From: Clostridia bacterium
GTDB taxonomy: Bacteria; Bacillota; Clostridia; Oscillospirales; Acutalibacteraceae
DNA: 59,981 nucleotides
Assembly: GCA_900755895.1 (NCBI GenBank)
Contig: CAAEIG010000159.1
Span: forward strand, 1 to 59,981
Direction of reading: 5' to 3'
Shown here: in pieces, positions 14,513-20,945 of the stretch
How the letters are laid out: each line of letters opens with the position of its first letter
How positions within the stretch are numbered: the first letter of the stretch is position 1
Position numbers and translations under genes: made by a program
The notes under the pieces: model-generated
Told to the model about the DNA's origin: nothing
Databases searched by the model: none
The model's input: only the letters and a program-made list of their open reading frames with translations

Positions 14513-14542
14513 AGAATGATGCCCGGGCAGCCTGCATATCAT
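14513..14542 (+). promoter_or_regulatory. sigma-type promoter (AGAATGA / TGCATATCAT)
   Basis: AGAAT at 14513 and TGCATATCAT at 14533-14542. Leader CAATCTTGGAG, then ATAGGAGG. Confidence 0.75.
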
Positions 14543-14594
14543 TAGGACAGACTTCAATCTTGGAGCAAAAATCTCAATAGGAGGTAATACCGCT

Positions 14595-15341
14595 ATGGCG
14601 AAGTATAAGATCGGCATCACAGAAGCTGGCGACGCCGGGTTGGACCTGTCCTGGGAGCCGTATGTGGACAACCTGGACGGCGTGGTTCTGGTAACGAAAA
14701 ACATCACGCCCAGCTTCCATGATGCGGCTCTGCGCAACAGGGAGAAGGCAATCCTACACGCCACTATCACTGGCTACGGCAATACCAAGCTGGAGCCGCA
14801 GGTACCGGATCCCAGCAAGGAGATGGCAGCTCTGGTGAAGCTGGTAGAGGATGGATTCCCCAAGGAGCGAGTGGTCGTGCGCATCGACCCGATTATCCCC
14901 ACTGACCGCGGCCTGGCCAGAGCTAAAAAGGTTTTCGACAAGGCTCTGAAGGCAGGGTTCCGCCGGTTCCGGGTGAGTGTCATCGATATGTACCCGCATG
15001 TCCGAGAGCGGTTCGTGAAGGCTGGACTGGTCCTCCCCTACGGACCCAATGGTTTTTCGCCCAGTACTCAACAGCTGGAGGCCGTGGACAAGATGTTGGA
15101 GGAGATTTGGTACCGGGCGCCGCAGATCCAAATCGAAAGCTGCGCCGAGCCTGGGTTGAAGGCTCCCGTCAAGTGCGGCTGCATCTCCGGCTATGACCTG
15201 GAGTTGCTGGGCCTGAATGAACCGGATGCGGACGCAGACGGGCTGCAGCGGAAGAACTGCATGTGCTATTCGGGTAAAACTGAACTGCTGAAGCACAGAA
15301 CCCAGTGCGGACATGGATGCCTGTACTGCTACTGGCGGTAA
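14595..15341 (+). CDS. DUF1848 radical-SAM-type protein
   Basis: A 248-residue protein with the DUF1848 layout: a TIM-barrel-like body (GITEAGDAGLDLSWEPYVDN, VVVRIDPIIPTDRG, FRVSVIDMYPHVRERF) and a C-terminal cluster motif CGHGCLYC that reads as CxxxCxxC, the iron-sulfur site of radical SAM enzymes placed at the end of the chain. Additional cysteines (KCGC, CMC) precede it. The reaction of DUF1848 proteins is not known; they often sit near DNA-repair or tRNA-modification genes. Start at ATG behind AATAGGAGGTAATACCGCT. A second gene follows 25 bases later. Confidence 0.85.
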   Translation: MAKYKIGITEAGDAGLDLSWEPYVDNLDGVVLVTKNITPSFHDAALRNREKAILHATITGYGNTKLEPQVPDPSKEMAALVKLVEDGFPKERVVVRIDPIIPTDRGLARAKKVFDKALKAGFRRFRVSVIDMYPHVRERFVKAGLVLPYGPNGFSPSTQQLEAVDKMLEEIWYRAPQIQIESCAEPGLKAPVKCGCISGYDLELLGLNEPDADADGLQRKNCMCYSGKTELLKHRTQCGHGCLYCYWR

Positions 15342-15366
15342 ACAAAACAAAAGGAGGAAATAGACT

Positions 15367-15771
15367 ATGTACACATCACAAATCATCACGGCTGAAATCA
15401 AATCTCAGAAGGGCTTCTTTGTGGGAGACCCATGCTATGCCCTCACCCGCTCCATGTATGAGACTTTGTGGGGCAAAATGAATAACTACAGGGATGGCGC
15501 CTTTACGGACCCTGCATCCGGCCTGGCCTTTGCTGTGGCGAGCACCGCCGAGGGCGACGGCTGCTATCGTGGCAGCGACGGCTCCAACTTTCCTGTAGAC
15601 TCGGGCGCTATTGGGATCATCCCCCTGGAGCTGGCTGACCGGAAACCCGGCAAAGGCTATGGCAAGTTCATCAGGACGCCCGGCACGGCCAAGTTTGTCG
15701 CCGAGAAGGGCGTATTCGAGATTACTGGACCTGACGGCGAGGTTCTCACCATCGATACTACCTGGGATTGA
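15367..15771 (+). CDS. hypothetical protein (134 aa)
   Basis: Starts MYTSQIITAEIKSQKGFFVG behind AAAAGGAGGAAATAGACT. The recognisable phrases are GDPCYALTRSMYETLWG and FPVDSGAIGIIPLELAD, a small beta-rich protein family scattered through phages and plasmids without known function. The Cys and the two Asp in these phrases are candidate active or metal residues, which is speculation. It is the second gene of the 14595 operon and ends in a strong terminator. Confidence 0.7.
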   Translation: MYTSQIITAEIKSQKGFFVGDPCYALTRSMYETLWGKMNNYRDGAFTDPASGLAFAVASTAEGDGCYRGSDGSNFPVDSGAIGIIPLELADRKPGKGYGKFIRTPGTAKFVAEKGVFEITGPDGEVLTIDTTWD

Positions 15772-15780
15772 TCCCTGCAC

Positions 15781-15823
15781 AAATCCCCGCTCAGAGAACT
15801 CTGAGCGGGGATTTCTTTTTTTT
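15781..15823 (+). terminator. terminator of the 14595-15771 operon
   Basis: AAATCCCCGCTCAGAG and CTCTGAGCGGGGATTT are followed by CTTTTTTTT. This is one of the strongest stems in the window. Confidence 0.9.
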
Positions 15824-15910
15824 GTTGGTTTCTGCTTGCGGAATCTTTTATAGTTTAGCTGGCGGAGAATATTCCTCGTCCGCATCGTCTTTATCCTGTA
15901 TAAGGCAGCC

Positions 15911-16006
15911 TCACGGACCCGGCATAGGCTCCGGAACGGAGCCAGCCCGCGGCCACAGATCCAGACAAAGCAAATCTCCCCGCCGCTTTCTTCGCTAAAA
16001 AAGACG
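15911..16006 (+). repeat. intergenic structured repeat, copy F
   Basis: TCACGGACCCGGCATAGG, hairpin GGCTCCGGAACGGAGCC, tail TTTCTTCGCTAAAAAAGA. The promoter of 16085 starts 20 bases later. Confidence 0.85.
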
Positions 16007-16025
16007 CCTCTCCCTGCCTCTGTCC

Positions 16026-16055
16026 GAAATATGAAACGGGTGAATTGCATATAAT
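16026..16055 (+). promoter_or_regulatory. sigma-type promoter (TGCATATAAT) of the 16085 gene
   Basis: TGCATATAAT at 16046-16055 with a weak upstream block (GAAATATG). Short leader with AAGAAAGGGG and no dyad. Confidence 0.6.
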
Positions 16056-16084
16056 AGTAGTGGAAGAAAGGGGATGGACTATCT

Positions 16085-16549
16085 ATGTTAGAGAAAATTG
16101 GCAGTCTATACATAAATGGAGCGCCAGCGAAAACTGGCGCCATGTATCAGCCCGGGAATACCATCAGTTTTGGGGACAATATCCCCGGCCTGGAGCTATA
16201 TTGGAAACCCATCGATAAGCACAGCTACATCCTGGCTGCCCCTGCCCTACTCTGTATCAGCTGGCGACAGCTGCGGAACCTTGGTTTTGTGAGCGGCAAG
16301 CCATTCCAGATGGACGGGCGGATGTTCATGGTCCGCCTCCCCCGCCTCGGCGTCAAGCCGCCTGCTAACCGGACTGTGCCAGAGGGTATCTCTTTCTGGG
16401 GTGAGGAGATCTTCATTAGTTTTGAAGGTAAGAAACCAGAGCAGCGGTCCCCTATCGCTGGGCTCAATACCAACAGCTGGGACAGCGCGCATCCGGCAGA
16501 ACAGCGGGAGGACCTGGGATTCGTTCCAGTCCTGGATGAGGGTATTTAG
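16085..16549 (+). CDS. hypothetical protein (154 aa)
   Basis: Starts MLEKIGSLYINGAPAKTGAM. It is a beta-rich protein with the phrases LRNLGFVSGKPFQMDGRMFM and ISFWGEEIFISFEGKKPEQR that give it a recognisable shape, but I do not know a function for the family. Behind AGAAAGGGGATGGACTATCT. It converges with the minus gene at 16546, overlapping it by four bases at the stop codons. Confidence 0.65.
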   Translation: MLEKIGSLYINGAPAKTGAMYQPGNTISFGDNIPGLELYWKPIDKHSYILAAPALLCISWRQLRNLGFVSGKPFQMDGRMFMVRLPRLGVKPPANRTVPEGISFWGEEIFISFEGKKPEQRSPIAGLNTNSWDSAHPAEQREDLGFVPVLDEGI

Positions 16550-16785
16550 TCCTCATCGGCATCCGTCAGCTGACTGACAATCTCATCACCCACTGCGATA
16601 TAGGTAAGGTCGATCATGGCCTCCTTGAGTGAAATGCCGCATTCCTGCGCCAGTAGTTTCAAGGAGTCCATGAGCTGTACCAGTGATTCATAGTATCGGT
16701 CTGAGAGAGCCTGTTCGTCCACACATTGATGCCGGCGTCTGAAAGACGCCTGTGCTTCGTGAAAAGGAATGACATTGCGACCCAT
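16546..16785 (-). CDS. small helical hypothetical protein (79 aa)
   Basis: Starts MGRNVIPFHEAQASFRRRHQ and ends SQLTDADED. Mostly helical with a basic N-terminus and acidic C-terminus. A TTG directly precedes the ATG; the ribosome site AAAGGGGCG fits the ATG at 16785. It has its own promoter at 16821-16850 with TGCATATAAT. Its stop overlaps the stop of 16085-16549. Function unknown. Confidence 0.6.
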   Translation of the reverse strand: MGRNVIPFHEAQASFRRRHQCVDEQALSDRYYESLVQLMDSLKLLAQECGISLKEAMIDLTYIAVGDEIVSQLTDADED

Positions 16786-16820
16786 CAAAAAACGCCCCTT
16801 TCGTTTGAATTTCTGCTTCT

Positions 16821-16850
16821 ATTATATGCAAAATCAAATTCAGAACCTTG
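16821..16850 (-). promoter_or_regulatory. sigma-type promoter (TGCATATAAT) of the 16785 gene
   Basis: Minus strand TGCATATAAT. The upstream block is weak (CAAGGTTC). Short leader. Confidence 0.55.
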
Positions 16851-16902
16851 CCAGCACAAATCCGCACAAATCCGGCCTATCTGTGCCAGAAAGGAGGATC
16901 AC

Positions 16903-17574
16903 ATGGACCGATTCATTTTCCATAATTCCCAGTATAAGATTCTGGACACGGTCCGGGATATGCCTTGGGTAGGTGTCCCGCTCCCCTTTGCGGAGTGCAT
17001 TTTCTATTTTGCCGATATGGGCTTGCAGGTCAGTACTGCTGTGTGCAAAAACCGTGCCTGTTTGTCGATGGGGTTTGCCATGCTGGTGAATGGTGAGCCG
17101 ACTGGGTTCGCCTCGGTGAACGCGGTATTAAACAATGGCAGATGGCCAAGGCAGATAGATTTAAGTTTTGTCTCCGGTCGCGGAGCGCCGCCTGAGAGCA
17201 TCTACGAGTTCATCCGCTTTTATCAGCGACTGAGCATCTATCTGGCTCAGCCGAAGCCTAGGCGGCAGGTCTCTGAAAAAGAAGTAAAAGCAAAGGACCC
17301 TGGCATGGTCATCGACAGGAAGGATGAAGAGAAGCCGCAAAAAGACCGTATCATCAGCCTTGCGCCTCTCTCGGAGCTTGAACTCAGGCAGTATGTTCCG
17401 GGAAAGGAATCCCTGGTACACAAAAAGCAGGAGCACCCCTGCGACTATGCCTATTGGGTGCGCGGCCACAACCGCATCTACCGCAACGGCCTCCAGCGCT
17501 GGATAGAACCGCACATGCGGAACATCAAGTTCCCGGAGAAATCAAGAACCTACACTCTGAAGGAGGAATCCTGA
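16903..17574 (+). CDS. hypothetical protein (223 aa) with a basic C-terminal RGH motif
   Basis: Starts MDRFIFHNSQYKILDTVRDM behind AGAAAGGAGGATCAC. The N-terminal 120 residues are globular. A charged linker follows. The C-terminus holds YWVRGHNRIYRNGLQRWIEP, a pattern (VRGHxRxY...RWIxP) found at the ends of several phage and conjugative-element proteins, with unknown role. It is followed one base later by the large gene at 17576, so the two form an operon. I saw no consensus promoter of its own on the plus strand just upstream, and transcription may start inside the 16800 region. Confidence 0.65.
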   Translation: MDRFIFHNSQYKILDTVRDMPWVGVPLPFAECIFYFADMGLQVSTAVCKNRACLSMGFAMLVNGEPTGFASVNAVLNNGRWPRQIDLSFVSGRGAPPESIYEFIRFYQRLSIYLAQPKPRRQVSEKEVKAKDPGMVIDRKDEEKPQKDRIISLAPLSELELRQYVPGKESLVHKKQEHPCDYAYWVRGHNRIYRNGLQRWIEPHMRNIKFPEKSRTYTLKEES

Positions 17575-17575
17575 T

Positions 17576-19393
17576 ATGAAAATCACGCCAATTACTGACT
17601 ACAAGGAATTTTACCGGACAAAAGACCTGCCCGGCTGCGATAAAGATATCTTGCTGGCTGAGGTGACCGATAAAGGGAACCCGGAGATCCTATCGTTCCT
17701 TCCGGATGCAGATCCTGAGCGGATGGTTGTCCAAAGTTCTGAGCTATGCAACCATATCATCTACTACAATATGCGCCAGCTCCTCAAACTGCCTACACTG
17801 GGTATCATCGACCAGAAACAAAAATACTGTTCCATCTATAATTCTCCCAGCGTCATGCGAAATTTTTTTAAGGGTGGGGCCGTAAAGATGATCACCTACC
17901 GGACGGTGGCTGAGACTGTTATCCTCTACGGGCTGACTGCAGAGGAGTTGAGAACCATCTCTCGCTGGTGCTGTACTTTCTCCATGGAAGAGAAAAACTC
18001 CCGGCCGCTTGACTTTTGTGATCTGACCAGCTTCTACAATAAAAAAGCCTTGAGCCGGCTGATCGGGGAGTATATTGACCCGGCAACTTCCGGTATCTTC
18101 CCTCCTCGCATCCTAAAAGGCATGGAATATCCTACCTACGCTGATTTCCTCCATGTATTCCGGTCGGCCGGCTACGACCCTTATGAGGCCCTCTGTATTT
18201 TCGCCCATCGGAAGGTCAGCAGCCTGGAAAAGCTGGGCGCCGCTGGCCCCATGCTCAATGCGTTTGAGCTGGAATACCTGGATGATTCAGCCCCCTCCCC
18301 TGCTCCTCAGCCGGCCGCGGAGATCCCGAAGGCCGAGCGGAAGATCCTGGATGAATCCGCCGAGGCGCCGAAGCCCAAGAATAAGCCGGCTACTAAGGAA
18401 AAGGACAATCCCGCAGAAGTCGAGCTGCACAAGGAACCGGATGCCGCCGAACCCCCGCTGGCAGCTAAAAATGTCGAGAATGCCTTTGCAGAGCTGCTGA
18501 ACAAGGCTATCCTGCCGATGACCAAGAAGGGTCCCTGCCACTTAGTGGAAAATATCAGGGCCCTGCGGGAGGGGACTCCTGGCGCCGAGAATGCCGAGCT
18601 GTTCGACGCTCTCCTCCTTTCCTCCGGCTGCTCCAACCTGGATGTTTTCAACTATCTGGCCCGGATCAGTGTATCCTACAAGGTTCCCCTCTATGCGCTG
18701 TTTTACTACCAGATTATTCCCGGCAGGTTCCCGCCCCGGAAGAAATTCACTGCTATCGAGTACAAGCTGGGCGAAATCGAAAAGGTCGTAAACCGCGGGA
18801 TCAATGTACCGATGACTGTCACTGACGGCAATCTTTTTGAATGCATCGCGGCCCGCTCGGCTACATTCTTCAACAGTAACCGGTTCGGAGAGCCATGGAG
18901 TGACAGCAATCCGGAACTGATCGCACTGGTAAAGAAGAAGAACATGACGCCTCAGATGCAGCTGATCCTGAGGACTGACCGTCAGAATGTTGAGCCCGAT
19001 AGGCCAGAAGTCAAGGATACTGTGCCGGTCGAGGAGCCCAAGGATGCCCCCATCGTTACTGAGCAGACTGCCCCTGTTACTGAGAGTTCCGATAAACCTG
19101 CTGAAAAGGAGATTGCCATGACTGTAAATTTAGTTGTCCGCATCTGCCGTCCCTGTGCTGCCGATGCGTGGGAAAATGATAACCCCGATAAGACCAAACC
19201 CGGCTTCTTCTGGGACGGCGCCACCGAGGAGGAGTTGAAAGCCGCGCAGCGCTGCGTGGACGAGATGCTTACTGATGGGCGGTTCAGTTTGCCCTCCCTC
19301 AAGGACCGGATGTCCTGGGTTCTGAAGCACCCCTTCAAGGCAAAGGTGTCTATCTCTGGGAATGGCATCAGGGCCAACATTGAGATCTCCTGA
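17576..19393 (+). CDS. large hypothetical protein (605 aa)
   Basis: Starts MKITPITDYKEFYRTKDLPG. Residues 1-225 are a globular domain, residues about 240-300 are a Pro/Ala/Glu/Lys-rich linker, residues 300-460 a second helical domain (VENIRALREGTPGAENAELF), another acidic linker follows and residues about 525-605 a third domain. Two charged linkers between three folded parts suggest a scaffold or structural role. I recognise no enzyme motif. It starts two bases after the previous stop and has a good terminator after its end. Function unknown. Confidence 0.7.
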   Translation: MKITPITDYKEFYRTKDLPGCDKDILLAEVTDKGNPEILSFLPDADPERMVVQSSELCNHIIYYNMRQLLKLPTLGIIDQKQKYCSIYNSPSVMRNFFKGGAVKMITYRTVAETVILYGLTAEELRTISRWCCTFSMEEKNSRPLDFCDLTSFYNKKALSRLIGEYIDPATSGIFPPRILKGMEYPTYADFLHVFRSAGYDPYEALCIFAHRKVSSLEKLGAAGPMLNAFELEYLDDSAPSPAPQPAAEIPKAERKILDESAEAPKPKNKPATKEKDNPAEVELHKEPDAAEPPLAAKNVENAFAELLNKAILPMTKKGPCHLVENIRALREGTPGAENAELFDALLLSSGCSNLDVFNYLARISVSYKVPLYALFYYQIIPGRFPPRKKFTAIEYKLGEIEKVVNRGINVPMTVTDGNLFECIAARSATFFNSNRFGEPWSDSNPELIALVKKKNMTPQMQLILRTDRQNVEPDRPEVKDTVPVEEPKDAPIVTEQTAPVTESSDKPAEKEIAMTVNLVVRICRPCAADAWENDNPDKTKPGFFWDGATEEELKAAQRCVDEMLTDGRFSLPSLKDRMSWVLKHPFKAKVSISGNGIRANIEIS

Positions 19394-19410
19394 GGCGTGA
19401 CATGAAAAAT

Positions 19411-19446
19411 GCCACCCATGCCAGTATGGTGGGGGTGGCTTTTTCT
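19411..19446 (+). terminator. terminator of the 16903-19393 operon
   Basis: GCCACCC and GGGTGGC with an internal mismatch, followed by TTTTTCTTG. Confidence 0.75.
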
Positions 19447-19463
19447 TGTCCTTCTAGGAGGCG

Positions 19464-19563
19464 GATCTTTTTTAACGAAGAAATGGGGGCAGGGATATTC
19501 GCCTTTGCCGGATGGTGCCGCAACGGGCTGGTTCCCTTACGGGAACCTATGCCAGGTCCGTGA
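19464..19563 (-). repeat. intergenic structured repeat, copy G
   Basis: Minus strand: TCACGGACCTGGCATAGG, hairpin GGTTCCCGTAAGGGAACC, tail TTTCTTCGTTAAAAAAGA. The tail points into the 3' end of the 17576 gene. Confidence 0.8.
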
Positions 19564-19639
19564 AACGGCCGGACTCTGGAGCAATTTGTTTCGTGCAACG
19601 GCCAACTATTTGTCTTCGTTGACGGTTGGACAGGCCGCA

Positions 19640-19704
19640 GGCAGAGAATTTGTGCTTTCTGGCAAGAAGAGATTTCCCACAGGCATTTCTCCATTAGAAA
19701 AGAC
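19640..19704 (+). repeat. partial repeat, copy G2 (tail half)
   Basis: Only the 3' half is recognisable: GCAAGAAGAGATTTCCC and the tail ATTTCTCCATTAGAAAAGA. It is oriented opposite to copy G, making a decayed head-to-head pair. Confidence 0.5.
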
Positions 19705-19793
19705 GATCTCGTGATGCCACGATTCTTTGCTCATCATATATATGCAACATGGACTGCAATGCCGGTATAGCCCATTTCCTTTCCATTTGCACA

Positions 19794-19823
19794 ATTATAT
19801 GCAGGTTGCAAGCCCTCTATTGT
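19794..19823 (-). promoter_or_regulatory. orphan sigma-type promoter (ACAATAG / TGCATATAAT)
   Basis: Minus strand block ACAATAG and TGCATATAAT at the right offset. Downstream there are only short ORFs of up to about 43 codons without ribosome sites, running into copy G2. A non-coding transcript is possible. Confidence 0.45.
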
Positions 19824-19836
19824 CGGAGGTTCCGGA

Positions 19837-19875
19837 CAAAGAAGAAGGGCCCGGGCAAAACTGCCCAGGCCCTTC
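19837..19875 (-). terminator. terminator of the sigma factor gene
   Basis: Minus strand: AAGGGCCTGGGCAG and GCCCGGGCCCTT are followed by CTTCTTTG. Confidence 0.8.
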
Positions 19876-19878
19876 CTG

Positions 19879-20628
19879 TCAGACGCCGACCTCGTCGTCC
19901 GAAAGCCACCCCGACTCCTCTTCTTCCTGCATTTTGAGCCGGATGATACAGATGCTGGTCTTCAGAATTTTGGATACCTCCGATTGGGAGGTCTTGAGCA
20001 CCTTGGCCGTCTTTGACTGCGGCACCTTATTCATCATTTGCCGCACCACAAACTGCTGTGTGTTGTTGAGATGCCTTTTCATAATCCGTTCGGCCCGCTC
20101 GTACAGGATGTTGCGGTGGATACTCTCGTCCAGGTCCTCCGGCTCATACAACGGGTCATAGCTTTGCAGATCTTTGTTGAGTAGATTGTCCCGCTCGTCC
20201 TCGGGGTTGATACTGGCCTCGATCGAAACAGTGACCCCGCCGCTCCGGCTTTTTGCACGGCCCTTGCGCAGGTACATCTTGACCTCATTTCGGCCACATG
20301 CGAAAGCGTAGGTAGTGATCTTATTCTGCGTCTTCGGATTGTAGGTGCGGATCCCCTTTAGGAATCCAATAGCTGCCTCCTGGAACAGGTCATCATAGTC
20401 ATCCAACCCACGGTAGGGCCGCAGGATAGCGTGAATGAGCCGGCTGTTGCGCTCAATGAACTCCGCGACTTCCGCGTCAGTCTGCGGGATGTGCGCATTG
20501 CCGTATTCGTCAGCCTGCATCAGCATCTGGATCTCCTCTGGTTCAATGTCCCCTTCCAGCATATCCAGCATGTCTTCTCCTCGCCCCAGTACGGGGTCAT
20601 CCTTGTCCACAAATCTCGCCTTGGCCAT
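19879..20628 (-). CDS. sigma-70 family factor, sporulation SigE/SigK type
   Basis: A 249-residue RNA polymerase sigma factor. Region 2 lies at about residues 52-125: LIHAILRPYRGLDDYDDLFQ, then AAIGFLKGIRTYNP, then TTYAFACGRNEVKMYLRK. The NEVKMYLR stretch at 114-121 corresponds to NEILMYLR of SigE and SigK, the part that reads the -10 box, rather than to the SigF/SigG form. Region 4 lies at about 180-235 with the helix-turn-helix KVPQSKTAKVLKTSQSEVSK. Residues 1-50 form an acidic extension and region 3 is short. Start ATG 20628 behind TTAAAAGGAGGGCTCTTTT. It likely directs polymerase to the TGCATANNAT promoters that fill this window (inference). Confidence 0.88.
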   Translation of the reverse strand: MAKARFVDKDDPVLGRGEDMLDMLEGDIEPEEIQMLMQADEYGNAHIPQTDAEVAEFIERNSRLIHAILRPYRGLDDYDDLFQEAAIGFLKGIRTYNPKTQNKITTYAFACGRNEVKMYLRKGRAKSRSGGVTVSIEASINPEDERDNLLNKDLQSYDPLYEPEDLDESIHRNILYERAERIMKRHLNNTQQFVVRQMMNKVPQSKTAKVLKTSQSEVSKILKTSICIIRLKMQEEEESGWLSDDEVGV

Positions 20629-20802
20629 AAAAGAGCCCTCCTTTTAAGATGCGGCCTTTCCACTGCCCGCTAAGGGAAGGCCTGTGTTGTTGTATGGAGT
20701 TAACTTCCGGGTTCGGGCACTTACTGCGAAAATGCGCCCAGAAGATGAAAAGGCGAAAATTCCCCTTATTATGTTTATTGGGCGGAGAATTATTCCATGC
20801 TA

Positions 20803-20832
20803 ATTATATATAACTCTAAGTCCAGTTGTCTA
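20803..20832 (-). promoter_or_regulatory. sigma-A-like promoter of the sigma factor gene
   Basis: Minus strand TAGACA at 20827-20832 and TATAAT at 20803-20808 with an 18-base spacer. No TGCATANNAT box lies upstream of this gene, so its first expression probably depends on the host housekeeping sigma. The transcript would carry a leader of about 170 bases with a stem AGGCCTTCCC/GGAAAGGCC near the ribosome site. Confidence 0.55.
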
Positions 20833-20850
20833 CTCGCAAACCACCGAATT

Positions 20851-20868
20851 TTCGTACAACTATCGTAC
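20851..20868. promoter_or_regulatory. direct repeat TCGTACA x2, candidate operator
   Basis: TCGTACA occurs twice 11 bases apart (about one DNA turn), roughly 20-40 bases upstream of the sigma-gene -35 box. The spacing suggests an activator or repressor binding on one face of the DNA. Confidence 0.35.
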
Positions 20869-20887
20869 ATCTGTTCGATTATATTGC

Positions 20888-20930
20888 ATAAAAACAGAAA
20901 TCCCGCCTCCAAAAAGGAAGCGGGATTTTT
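20888..20930. terminator. terminator of the VWA gene (bidirectional)
   Basis: AAATCCCGC and GCGGGATTT around an imperfect TCC/GGA stem. The minus strand continues CTGTTTTTATG and the plus strand TTTTTG. Confidence 0.8.
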
Positions 20931-20945
20931 GTGTAGGTTGCCTAA

